Source: Hypomesus transpacificus (Eukaryota > Chordata > Actinopteri > Osmeriformes > Osmeridae). Taken from it: a stretch of 64,000 nt of DNA. A program made the position numbers and the translations under genes. Where the stretch lies: positions 3,801,466-3,865,465 of the forward strand of contig NC_061062.1 of assembly GCF_021917145.1 (NCBI RefSeq). Direction: 5' to 3'. This document shows, one piece after another, positions 1-26,160 of the stretch. Position 1 is the first letter of the stretch. Each line of letters opens with the position of its first letter. A model generated the notes under the pieces. It did not search any database, was not told the DNA's origin, and worked only from the letters and a program-made list of their open reading frames with translations.

Positions 1-14069
<14,069 letters not shown>

Positions 14070-14721
14070 GCCTTATTTGAGTCTTGGCGTCTCCTCAAAT
14101 GTCACTCTCCTTTGCTGGTTCAACTGCTCCCCCCCGCACACACACACACAGTCTCAATTTCCTGTGTTGTACTTCCTGTTGTTGTGCTGAGCAAGGGTAA
14201 GCTTACAGGACGGTTTCCTGCAGGAGGTCATGTGACCAGTGCCCCTTATTGAGGCAGAGAATAGTTTCTTCTCAAAAACATTGGATACACACATAGAAAC
14301 CCAGAGACTTGACTGGATGTATTGGCTGAGGTCGTGTTGCCAGTCACAAAGAGCATGATCCCATCGCAAAAGTGATCTGAATCCACCTTTTTTGGAAATA
14401 TAACATTTACTAACTTTGAAAGGTTTTCCATTTGCTTAGGATTTTCCGAAATTACTTTTTAATTTAACTTTTTAAAGAATCCTGTCCCTTGTGGACTTGA
14501 CATGTGTATATGTAGAAATTGTGTTGATATGGATTTAAAAGTAAGTTGTACTGTAAATATACATGAGCCAGTCCAGAGGGTAGAGCGCGCTGCAGTGGCG
14601 CTGCAGTGGCCCTGCTGTGTTCCCCTGACCGTCCAGACTCCTGGTACAACTCAGGGACTCGGTGCAGCACGCCATGAGAGACTGAAAATGATGAAGAATG
14701 TGATTAGCTGTAAAGTGTATA

Positions 14722-14727
14722 AATAAA
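14722..14727 (+). promoter_or_regulatory. mia2 polyadenylation signal
   Basis: AATAAA lies about 650 bases after the mia2 stop codon and is followed by a T-rich stretch (ctttctcaagtgttttgt). This gives a 3'UTR from 14070 to about 14745. Confidence 0.75.
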
Positions 14728-14745
14728 AGGAATCCTTTCTCAAGT

Positions 14746-15363
14746 GTTTTGTCGAGTCAAACTCTGAGCTGAACCAGACAGATGCGTTGACACCCGGTCC
14801 ACCTACAGGGAGTGATCTTGAAAATGCAGTTACTGCCGGGAAGAGCTGGCATGCTCCTTGAAGCTCACCGTAGCTCTCTCTCTCCCCCCCCCTCTCTCTC
14901 TCCTGTCTCTGTCTCTCTCCCCCCCCTCTCTCTCTCTCCTGTCTCTGTCTCTCTCCCCCCCCTCTCTCTCTCTCTCCTGTCCTCTCTCTCTCCCCCCCTC
15001 TCTCTTTCCCTCTCTCTCAGGCCACACTACACCCATGCTCAGGTCATGGAGTCATGTGGAGCACTAGATGGTGTCTTCATTTAGCAGATGCTTTTTCTTT
15101 TTTATCCAAATAACCTAGTCATTTCAGGTGAACTTCTCTTTTCTGGTGAAACCTGAAAGGAGGCTTATGAATTAAGATTTATTTTTTAATCGGGTCTACA
15201 AATATACAGGTAGGGTCGATATGTGTTCTAATTATAGGTTCCTGATGCTGTGCTATACAGCCAGCAAACAGGAAAAAGCTACATATGGATTGGCAAACAG
15301 TTAAGTTGAAGAACTTGATACATTTACAAAAATACACAAGACATTGGGATTGTTTTTAATGCT
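14746..15363. other. intergenic space between convergent mia2 and fbxo33
   Basis: No gene was seen. The stretch holds a pyrimidine-rich tandem repeat at 14877-15022 (ctctctctcctgtctctgtc followed by C-runs, 2-3 units). The remainder looks unique and AT-rich. A second reverse-strand AATAAA (TTTATT on +) lies at about 15178. Confidence 0.6.
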
Positions 15364-18300
15364 TTTATTCACTGATTAAAAGAAGCATTCATTCAACATT
15401 GATTCAAATCAACATTCCGCTGGTTTACCTTATAATATTTGCCAGTTGGGTTTTTTTTTTTCTTCCCGTAAAAGGTTTTTCCTTCGAAATCTTGGAACCT
15501 TGGATCACCTTTCTAACCAATAAAATCCCACCTTCTCAGGTGTCCTCCCACCCCTGCACCAAAGGCTCTGCTACCTTTGCAGATGTACATATAAAATCCA
15601 ATGCTATGTGCTCACACTAGAGATAATTGTCGACAGAACACTCTTGCCTAGAATATTAAACATTTAAGATGGTAAAACCATTTTTGCAAAACAACCAACA
15701 CTTACAAACATTTGTTTCATATTTCATCATGTTCATAAATAGTATCCCCGGACATTGTGTTGCATAAGAGTATGTATCTGATATCTATACAAATATGCAC
15801 TGTGAGTTTTTAAATCGCATTTTTGTCTTTCACGTAGTTCTAAAGGAGGCAGCCAGGTGTCTGGGCTGTGGGTGCCTTAGGTGGCCACTTGAATGACTCG
15901 CATTATTGCAAACTGTCCTGATTTTAAACAAATGCACAACATTCGTACCACTTAAAACGGGGGCCTGCCGACCAGTCTCACGGAGACAATGTCTGTACCC
16001 ACGGTCGCCGCTGACAACGAGGTGGCTTCCGAAGAATCAAGATCTTAAAACAATATCTGTCACAATCAGGTAATAATAATAATAATAATAAGGCCAAGTA
16101 TCGCTGTAAGTTCTGTTATTTTTCATTTGCAAGTGACAGGAAAAATGAAATGAAAGAAAGGAGCCAATACTAAGTTCTAAGATGCTTTACACTTGCATAG
16201 TTTGTGACTTTGCTATGATGCAGGTCAGCCAGAGAGAGGGTAGGCCAGTGTTCGACCTTTAACCTCCACCTTCCAAATGACGATACCTGGAAGTCACGTG
16301 TCACAAAGCAGGTATCATTAGTAAGCCAGCTAACTAGAACTTGCACTTGAAATGTATGGTGTCACTGATGACATACCCTCTAAAAACTCAAGTTCAGCTT
16401 GTCTTTTGAACCAGAAAATATAATGATATATATATATAGAGAGAGAGATTTATAAATACACATGTGAAAGTGAATTCAGATTAGCTGGCCAACATCATTC
16501 TCCCACAGTGTGAAACACATCCCTCTAGATTATAATACAGTGTTTAAGGGCTTCATGTTTACCATCGCAAGGAAGAATGGAGTCCAGTCCATGTAGGTGA
16601 TCCTGGCACATCACGCCACCTCTCTGGCTTCTGCCTGCCAGAGCAGCAGTCGTCTCAGCCAGATCTGGGTCAAAGTACCTAATGTGCATTTGATTTAACT
16701 CACATGTTGCACTTTAGCACTGCCCCATTGGTTTTTACTGTAATGGGTAAAGTAAATCCTGAGGCGCCTAGTATTTAACGATAGGATTTCACCCGGGCTT
16801 GTTCTCAGGCCATTTCTATTTAGGCAACAAGATAGCCACCTCTCGGACATGAAGGACCCCACATCTGACTGAGGCTAACCGCTAGCAGCTTCCTACAATT
16901 CACTACAAGAGAGATATTTCGATTGCAAATGCATACAAAGTGTCCAGAAAATCAATTGTCAAAAGAAGAAAAGAAAAAAAAGAAAGAATAGAAAAGGAAC
17001 TGGGACATCCAACTGAATTGTGTTAACCAACTGGTCGTCTTAGCAACATGCTAACAGTTCTGTGCTGTGGTACCAGAGCCAAGGTCTAACCAGCCTCTGT
17101 GCTGTGGTCACAGTTACAACCAGGGCGATACAGACATCTCTGGATTATTCCACTTTTCAATTTCATTACACTGTCGTCACAACAGAGCAGCTGTCTACTC
17201 GTTATCTACCTGATCCCCATGCCCCTCAAAAGAAAGAAAGAGAAAAAAAATAGAGTAAAAAAATAAGTTATTTTCATGCAGACATTTGGCCATTTCTCTG
17301 TTTGTGATGGACTCGTCCGGTGGAATGTTCCTACAGGTCTCGTAGCAGCGCGCAGGTCTGATAGAACCAACCTCCAGTTTCAACACGTTTAAGTTACATT
17401 CACTCTTTCACAGTGAAACAGGTGCTTTGTTGAACAGAGAGAGAGAGAAAGAGAATCTACCGGTTTGCTGACCTTGCCACAGCACAGCTGTGGAACAAAA
17501 ACAGGCCCACTTCAACCCCTCTGTGTGTGTACAATATGTGGAAGCAGCACTGTATAAGTACTGCAGTAGTACACATTCTGGCTGGTCAGCCTTTGGCCCT
17601 GCCCCCCCGTCTGGAGTGTGGAGGGCACTTCTGAAGGCTCGCTAGAATCACCAAGATCTTTGGCAGCTGGTGCGGACAGACTCCAAGACGCCGGGTCAAC
17701 ATCCAGTGACTGATAGTAAAAAATAAAAAAAAAGGACGCCCTCCTTTGGACTCCTCCCTTACGTGTGTATGTGGTTGAGGCCTGAGCGATTGTGACTCCT
17801 CCCCTTCCTCTTCACCCTCCTCTACTGACGGAACCCTGAGAACGTCTGTTTCCTGTTCACTGCAGAGACAGTGGTACGACTTCACGCACACCCTTCACTC
17901 TGATGGATGCACATCTGAAACTTAATAAACTAGCGAGCACGCACACCTACCCAACACAGAATCGAAAACAAAAACACTGATGCGTAACTGAGCTATACTT
18001 CTGTACGGGAAGTTCTGCGGCTGCTGTTCTCTGACCGAGACAATCCGGTGAACTGGAAACACACATGCACACTCTCACACAACAAGAACATAGTGAGATG
18101 AAATGTTAGCTCCTGTGGGTTTTAGGCACGGTATGAAAGCATCAGGATGCTTGGACTTTGTAACAAGGGACTGGTTAGCATGGCCACTCTCTCCTGTCCT
18201 CAGACAGCTCTGACACACTGAATATTCTTCTGTAACATATTCCACAACAATATCATCAACAACAACAACGACGGCTACGACAAGAGTTAACTCTTAAAGA

Positions 18301-19694
18301 CGGAGCTATATCATCTAGATCCTTTTTGGTGTGCTACTAAGAAACAAGGACAGGGATCTCATATGAAGACTTCTTGTCATATGAAGAAGCTGTTCTCCGT
18401 TAACATGCATATCTATCACAGCTTCTCCCTCTTCTCTTCTCCACCTTTCAGGTAGGAAGCCCAGCCCCAGTGGCTGACCGTAGGAGGAGGAGCAGGCATG
18501 CAGGCAGACAGATATCAAACAAACCCCAACATGTTGCTGGAGAGATTATCCCCATATCATTTCTACTGGATCTCACCCACCCAGCCCCAGTTAACCAGCT
18601 AGCCAGACGACTTCAGAAGAACGCCTTCATTGGAAACAAGTACCGAAAGTGCAGTAATCCTGAGATATGGACAGAGCCAGCGGAAATATCTAAACGCATC
18701 CGTCTACAATCTAATGAAACCCAGGGGCCAGGACTCATAACACATGCCAACACGTTTTTCCAACTGTCCATCTAGACATAATAATGTGCAAGGAGTAGCC
18801 TTCTGCCATTCGTCCAACTCGTCAACACCTTAATCTTTAAAAACAAATATAGGACTAGGTTTGTTAACCCCCGTAAAGCTGGGGGGGCGAATCTGACGGG
18901 CAACATGACTGAATCCCGAAAACGAGGGGGTTTCCAAGGCAACTGTGACTCAAGAAAAACCATTTCGACTGACAGACTAGCTGATTGTTCCATTCTTCCT
19001 CCTCTCCTCCTCCAATATTTGTCAATGTGATGTTTAGCCTACCTGAGACAGACAGAGAATGGACTCACCCTGTTGGCCCTGGGCCCCTACCTCCAGTACT
19101 GCAGGGGCAAAGTCTACACTACAGTCCTAAAGCTTCTACAGGTCCTCTGCCGGAAGACTAGGCTCCTAGAGACTATTGGACAAGTACACAGGAACTTGAC
19201 TAGACTCCCTATGGACTAGTGAACATGTACACAGGAACTCATCGTTGTAAAAAGCCAAGATGGATTGACTGACAGTTTACAGAGAAACTCAGCACTTGCT
19301 AAGAAGAAAACAATAGATAGACAAACAAATTACAACAAAGCTAGTAACTGTTGAGATTTCCCCCTTCCCTAACTCTTCCCCCATTACCATAGCAACTGGA
19401 CAAGCCACCCCCCCCCCCCCTCCAAACCTCCTAGCCATGAGCAGGATATATAGAGATATATGTATATATAAATATAGAGATCCAATACTGGTTATAAACG
19501 CAGCACATACAAAGCATTAGTTCACTCTACAAGTAGAGGAGAAAAAATGAAGAAAAAAAAATTAAAGAAAAAAAACTCAAGAGTATGCAAATGAGCTAGG
19601 GATCATCGAGGTGGGGTTGTTAGATGAACGGGGGCTGTGACGATGGAAGGGTGTGTGATTAAAAGGTGTGGGTGTGGCCCCTGGAGGGCGGTGC
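15364..19694 (-). other. fbxo33: probable long 3'UTR of fbxo33
   Basis: About 4.3 kb without convincing coding potential follow the fbxo33 stop codon on the reverse strand. A reverse-strand AATAAA (TTTATT on + at 15364-15369) is the last good signal before mia2. The region includes an (AAT)n run at about 16073, AT-rich stretches near 16420 and 19440, and poly-C at about 19407. The 3'UTR extent is inferred from signal position only; a nearer site could also be used. Confidence 0.45.
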
Positions 19695-22520
19695 CTACAT
19701 GCCCGTGCTGAAGGCCTGCAGCTGGCTGTGGAAGTGCAGGGTGGTGTCGGTGAGACCTCCGCTGATGTCTGAGATGGGGTGCCAGACTCGGCCCAGCCCC
19801 AGAGACACCTCCTTCACCAGGTTGTGGACCGGGTCACCCTCCATGCAGACAGACTGGTCAGGATCAAAGTCAATGCTCTCCTCGGACACCGCCAGCAGCT
19901 TCAGGTTGGACCCACGCAGGCGGGAGATGGCCACCAGGTTGTGGGACCACACGGTGTAGCCTGGAGACACAGGACACAGGGGCGGAGAAGGTCATAGTTA
20001 CACGCACACAGGTTTGTTTGTCTATCATTGTGGAGCACAATCATCAACCACTAACTTTAAGCCTTAATGTAATTATAACCTTAATACTAACTATAATCCT
20101 AAAAAACCCTGAAAAAAACCCTGCATTTTGAGTTTTGGGGTCCACCAAATGGGTCCCACAGGGTCGGGTTTTTCACGTTTCACTATATTTGTGAGAGTCT
20201 TAGCTCCCCACAAAGGTAGTTAAACAAGAACACACACACACACTTACCATGTATGACCAGGACGGTCAGGTGCACGCAGCGCCAGGCCAGCAGGACCAGC
20301 GGGTCCTCATTCCTGTTCATGCCCAGATCAGGGAAGCTTCTGTTGTCCCTCGTGAGCAGGAAGTGGCTGAGCGTCTGGTTGTACTGCTGGGAGATGAGCT
20401 CCAAAGCCTCCTCGCTGACCAGGGTGCAGTAGCAGTCCAGGTGAAGGCGCTCCAGAGGCATGCTGGGCTTCAGCGCCTGGAGCAGCACCTGGGTGCCGAC
20501 TTCCAGCCCCATCATGAACACGCGCAGGTTGGACGTGTGGCGGACCAGCCCCTTCCAGTCCTCCTCGCTGGCTATGCCCTCCAGAGGTTTGGCCTCCGGG
20601 GCGTCGCCGTTGAGCAGGAGGGAGAGGCGATGGAGAGGGACGCGGTCGGGGGCGGCCAGGAGACGGCACATGTCGGAGGTGAAGTCGCAGAAGTCGAGGC
20701 CGAGGGACTGTAGGTGGGTGAGGCGGGCCAGCTCACAGGGGGGGGCTAGGGGGGGCAGCTGGTTGTCAAGCAGGCTGAGGTGCTCCAGGGAGTCAGCACT
20801 GGGGTTGGAGAGGGAGGCCAGGGAGGAAGGGGTCAGCATTCCCAACATGAAGGCAGAGGACAACCACTTTATCTGACGGCTATTGGAGAGCAGCTCCTCA
20901 AACAACTGCTGGATCCTAGGGGAGTGAAGAGACAAAAATGTAGGGGTTGGGGTGGGGAAGAGAACGTTGTTGGTTAAAAACATTTCCTATTCATTTAAAC
21001 TTCTACATCTTAATCTTTCCTATAGCAAACTACATATTTCCAAAGAAACATAACAGACAAATTTCAATTTAGATGGCTGTTTTGCCACTACCATAGGGTT
21101 GTGGTAGATACAGTTCTATATATATGTGTTGACATCAGATCACTCACTCCTTGATCTTCTTGCATCCCTGATCGACCTGGTTGAGATAGGACCTGTCCAT
21201 GAACACCTCGTCCTGCAGAATGCAGGTGTCCCCATACAGGCTCAGCCTCTGCAGATTCCTGAGAGGGAGGGAGGGAGAGAGAGAAAGGAGTTAAACTACA
21301 AACTGTGCAACCTCATCCCTAAACCAGAGGGTAGGTTTTCATTGTAATCAGCAACAAACACTATAGTCAGCATACACACACTCAAGTGAAGGCCTCAAAG
21401 ACAGGATCAGCAGCTTTCGACTTGACTGTAAAGCCCATGGCCAGCCTGACTTTACCCACAACCTCTAATCTAGAGCATACGGTGGGCAATGTTAGGGATG
21501 CAATCAGTTTATTAAAGGGGTTTCACATAACACAGACACGCTGACATTTCCGGATTACAGACACACACACGATGACAACGGAGTTCGGGACTGAAGCAGA
21601 ATGCTGCATCTGGCACTTTCCAGGCAGCCCACAGACCGGTGTAGATGTTGAGAGAACAGAACAGTCCAAAGTTACATGACATGCGATGTCAATGTCATTG
21701 CTGACCTCAGCTCTCCCGTCCAGACTACATTCTCTGACCATGACAACTGCTTTGTTTTCAATATGAACAACTCTCTTACTCGCTGAATTCTGACCACAAA
21801 GTAACAACACGCAATGCGTTTCCTCGTGGGTATAGGTACTATTGGTGTCAATTGCTCGATTTTAAGTGAAACCGATTGGAATGCGCACGTCAATGAAACA
21901 GCTGATATCAGACATTACGTGATTACGTAATAAAAGGGGTTTGTTTCTAGCTAGCGAGTTAGCTAACGTTAGCTGTGCTATTTTATGAGCTACGCACGAC
22001 CCATAAAACAAACAACATCAACACTCAAATATGGCATGCAGCTTCTGGTGCACTTATAAATGTATATCAAGCAGTCTGATAACTACCTGTTGTTCCGAAT
22101 ACTGCTCAGCACACACAGCACCTGGTCCAGATAAGTGGTCATTGCGTATTTCCATGGGTCGGGGAACTGAGGGTTGGTTCCTGTAGGCGCCTCCATCCTG
22201 TCCTCCACTTCGTCCAATGCCAACACCGGAGAGAACTCCAGTTCGCGCACAAAAGATCCGAACTTTCTGGTAAGGAATTCTAATCTCGAGGTCTCCTCGG
22301 AAACTGAACCCCCGCTGTTTGAGCATCCACCGACACGCAGTTTGAGCTCCGTCCAAAGCGTTGGGTAAAATAGACACTCCCTCCAGCGGGAGCACACGGA
22401 TGAGGCCCGAAGCTTATCTCTGTCGGATAAGAAGGAGAATATGTGGACAATGAGCTCGCTCGGTAAAGCCATGGCCCCGACATTCCCGCACAGAGCCATG
22501 GCCGCCTGTCGGTTATTCAA
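19695..22520 (-). CDS. fbxo33: FBXO33, F-box only protein 33
   Basis: Substrate adaptor of an SCF-type E3 ubiquitin ligase; mammalian FBXO33 is reported to target YB-1. Four exons: 22087-22520, 21148-21258, 20248-20915, 19695-19960, joined in phase (492 residues; human 555, with a longer N-terminus). The F-box starts at about residue 17 (MALPSELIVHIFSFL...), followed by the family SSVCSRWRECLFYPTLW. Further hallmarks are KKIKEIQQLFEELLSNSRQ across the exon 2/3 junction, EHLSLLDNQLP, NRNEDPLVLLAWRC, and GYTVWSHNLVAISRLRGSNLK in the last exon. The leucine-rich body suggests a repeat-type substrate region. The start at 22520 is the first in-frame ATG; Met8 is an alternative and would align with the human MALCG motif. 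Confidence 0.95.
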
Positions 22521-23350
22521 TCACGGGAAGAAAGTGTGAAGATAACCGTTGTGAAATGGTGCGACAACGGTTGCTCAAATCCGCTGGAAAGCTACTGCCT
22601 CTCTGTGGAAACAAACACTGCTATACCAGCTTTGCCTTCAATACTATTGGATGACGCCAACTCTGTTCGTGCGTGGGGATGAAAACAATGCACTACGATC
22701 ATCTAAAATCTAAAACAGATAGAAATACTCAACAAACACAGCTCACATATGTACAGTGCATATAGTCTATGCTATATTGTTCATAATCTATGGTCAATTA
22801 CATTCCTTCCGTGTCAATGGTAAGTAAAGTGTTGAATTATCTAACCGTTCTCATTAATGGTTGAACCCAAAGCGCTGTTATTTTTGCCATACCGACTTCA
22901 GCCGCTAAGGGGAGGTGTTCTACCGCAGTTCAATGCAGCTCAAGCTCGTCGAAGCCAACACGTGAGGCTTATTTTGGATTTCACAGCCCACACCCCTTTT
23001 TTAGTCCAATAGACTGTACAGCAACTGTTGCGCATTCATGCCAGCTGTAGCACAAAGAACATAGTTGGTCCTTATCCCCATTCTTGTCCATATTTTGCAC
23101 TTTATTTGCAGTATGTATACATTAGCTCCACCGTGTGATCATGATGTTCAATCATGTTTTTTAAATGTGAAGGGGTATGTAGGTTTTTACTTTCAAAAAC
23201 GTTGAAATCTGATCAAGGCTGGCTATTGGGATTTTGACCGGCTGATGACGGACCCCTTTGCTTTGTTGTTGCAGGGAGTCGTCGTCACGTCCGGGTGACG
23301 CCAAGGGAGAGAGGAAGGAGCGGGACTTGGAGAGTGTGTAGTGAAGTGAG
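22521..23350. promoter_or_regulatory. divergent promoter region between fbxo33 and fam177a1
   Basis: 830 bases separate the two start codons of these head-to-head genes. The ends are richer in CG (for example ccgcacagagccatggcc near fbxo33 and cgtcacgtccgggtgacgcc near 23284) while the middle is AT-rich. No gene lies inside. A CRE-like tcacgtc/gtgacg cluster lies about 60 bases before the fam177a1 ATG. Confidence 0.5.
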
Positions 23351-25017
23351 ATGGCAGAATTGTTGCTGTGTCTCACTAATGCCAATATTTCTCTTGGACA
23401 AGCTATGGACGCTGAAAAGGTAAAACGGCGAGATGATCATAGACCTGACACTTTGTACCAGCAATCGTTTGCATCCATTAGTACCTAAAGTAGACTGTTT
23501 TGTTAGCCAGCGTTAGTTCCTAGCTAGCTCTAACGGCAGCTCATTTTAGCTGCTACTTCCTACTTGTTGTATACGTAGCTAGCTCCAACTGTAAGGGGGT
23601 TCTTTGTTGGCAAACCTGCCAAACTGTCTGTCGCATGAATCCACACAGTGCCCGGATATATTTGTCAATAAAGTTCTTTCCAAATGTACTGTAGCTCTTG
23701 CCTGAAAGGTATATCAGAATGTTTGTGTTCAAATAGTTGGCTTGGTGTTGGTGTGTTTGGGAGCGAGAGATGTGTGAATACCATGCCTAAGACACAATAT
23801 AAATGTATATGTTGTACCACTACCAGAGTGCACCCTCGAGACTAAAGCCAAATATTCTGTCTTGAAAATGTTTCACGATGCTATGAAAACAATGTACGTT
23901 TGACATAATTTTGGCGGGTTCTCGGCAGAACACAAGGGTGATGATAAGGATGTTTTATGTGTGTGTGTGTTTTAGAACCCTGGTATGGGGAAAGACTTTG
24001 AGAGTGTGGAGCTTGGGGACCTGAGTGTGGGCCAGTCAAAAGTGCCGGTCAAAGTGCCACGCAGGACTATATACTTTGCCAGTGGAGAAACCATGGAGGA
24101 GTATAGCACTGACGAAGAGGAGGAGGAAGAGCCCGCTAAGAGGAACCATATGGCAACCACAGACACGGTAAGTTTGGTTTAACTGACGAGTCATGGTGTT
24201 TGTGCCATATGTTTGCCATCACTTCGGGATTGAGGAATTTGTTTGTTGGTATAAAGAGGATGATGTAGTGTTGTTTGTTTGTATGTTCCAGTCTAAGTTG
24301 ACTTGGGGTCCTTACTTCTGGTTCCACATGTGGAGGGCAGCAACTTCCACCATCTCAGGTAACAGCATGTTTCTGTGTATAGCTCCACCGCACAACCTCA
24401 CATGTATACTGGTATCACATCATGGAAACAACACGGTATCTGACTTAAACTAACTTTATATGTCAGTTATTCTTCATAGTTTTGTATAGTATTGTAATGA
24501 TCTCATTCTAGTTCTGGTTATGAAGACCATAGATTATGTCATCAAATCCTGTGCTTGTTTTTCCAGTTTGTGACTACCTGGGAGAGAGAATGGCCTCCCT
24601 ATTTGGCATATCTTCTCCCAAGTACCAGTATGCCATCGATGAGTACTACCGGATGAAGAAGGAGGTGATACACAACACATACACATGTAGAGACAGATAC
24701 AAATTATTATTATTTGCAGAAATTAATCTCTGCCCAGATTCAAGCTTTATGGAACAGATTGGTATTTGAGCCTCTGCCCTCTCTCCTCATCCCATGTTGT
24801 CACTCTACAGGAGGAAGAGGAGGAGGAAGATAACCGGCTGTCCGAGGAGGCAGAGCGCAGGTTTAAGGAACAGCAAAACCAGGAGGACCAATCACCGGCC
24901 ACGGAACAGCCGGAGGGGACTGCCTCATTCGTTAACGTCACCTTTGAGTTGGAGCCAGAGCCCAATCAGACCACACCAGAAGGCCAGAGAGTTCCCGCCC
25001 CCATCCCTTCCTCCTGA
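23351..25017 (+). CDS. fam177a1: FAM177A1 family protein
   Basis: Small protein of poorly defined role; human FAM177A1 is associated with the Golgi. Five exons: 23351-23419, 23976-24167, 24292-24358, 24567-24664, 24811-25017, in phase, 210 residues (human about 213-236). Family motifs are VPRRTIYFASGETMEEYSTD followed by an acidic run, WGPYFWFHMWRAAT, and VCDYLGERMASLFGISSPKY, then YQYAIDEYYRMKKE and an acidic Glu-rich coiled segment. The C-terminus (PAPIPSS) is low complexity. The start is the ATG after gtgaagtgag; a second Met at residue 19 is possible but less likely. An ATTAAA at 25056 may serve as polyadenylation signal, giving a very short 3'UTR. Confidence 0.95.
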
Positions 25018-26160
25018 GACATTCGTTTGATTATAATTTGAATCTTATGATTTCTATTAAACAGGCGTCCAGGAATAGTTCATGTCCTTATGCTTTGGAC
25101 ATCCTTATTTTTATTTTTTCCTAAAATGGCTTACTAATTATATTCCTATTTTTTATGGTTACATCCATGAAGATATGATGCAAGTATGCAGATGTATGCA
25201 AAATAACAGCTATTTTTAGTTGCTGAATTATCACAAAAACATGAATGTAGCTATTTGTGTATATATATGTGTGTGTGCGCGCGTGCAATGAACATCACTG
25301 TGTCAATGGAACTAGTAATTGCCAGTGAATGAGCACAGTGGATGGTCCTTTGATGCTAATAAGTTGCTGATTTAGAAAAATACCAATTTATTTTATTTAG
25401 GTACGTGACAATGTATTTTCTTCAAGGGTAAACAGTTGTCAGATATGGAATACTGTATGTGGCCTTGTGAAAATCCTCTGCATATACTTGAGATATTGGT
25501 GGCATTTCAAAAAGATAGTACTATGCGATGTTACTGAATTATAAAGGAGAATCTTTTCCTCAAGCACCATATGTCCTAATGGAAAGGTGAGTCATGCAGC
25601 AGAGTTAGCAGAGCTAGGGATAACCTAGAACCCCTGTACTTTACTTGTGAATTGATGTTAATGGATAGATGAACCAGGACACTGTAGTCCTGTTGTCTGG
25701 GCTTGTAAAAGTACTGTTATCGATATACTCTGTATGATTCCTCTACCTACTTAGGGAAGTCAGATCAATGCAAAAAAATATAGGGAAGTCAGATCAATGC
25801 AAAAAAAATATAGAAATGTATCACAGGGATTGCAAAATACCTTTTCTATTGGTAGAAATGATTTTTATTACAACATTGGTATAAAATATGTGAGATGAGT
25901 GTATATATATATATACTGTACATAAAGACATTTAATCAAACTGTGTTGCAAAGTCTCTATATTCCCTCTGCAGCAACAAGAGAGGGTGGAGAGGAATGGT
26001 CTCCCGTAACACATCCTCTTCCTGGTTCAGAATAGGCCCTTGCACGTCCTCTTCCTGGTTCAGAATAGGCCCTTGCACGTCCTCTTCCTGGTTCAGAATA
26101 GGCCCTTGCACGTCCTCTTCCTGGTTTAGATCAGGCCCTTGCAGTCGGGCGTTATTGATA
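25018..26160. other. tail-to-tail 3'UTR/intergenic region of fam177a1 and ppp2r3c
   Basis: AT-rich sequence without a gene. It includes TA/TG runs at 25260 and 25905, and a duplicated tagggaagtcagatcaatgc at about 25754-25810. Reverse-strand AATAAA (TTTATT on +) lies at 25864-25869 and reverse ATTAAA at about 25931, both candidate ppp2r3c polyadenylation signals. Confidence 0.5.
26008..26143 (-). repeat. 33-bp tandem repeat in ppp2r3c 3'UTR
   Basis: About four copies of a 33-bp unit (cctcttcctggttcagaata plus ggcccttgcacgt on +) lie shortly after the ppp2r3c stop codon. The unit is a multiple of three, so a reverse open frame with NQEEDVQGPIL repeats crosses it. That frame is not the gene frame and is regarded as non-coding. 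Confidence 0.92.

Noticed and set aside
20249-20977. Forward-strand open frames opposite fbxo33 exon 3
   Set aside because: Antisense of a recognised conserved exon; no protein family is recognised in the forward frames.
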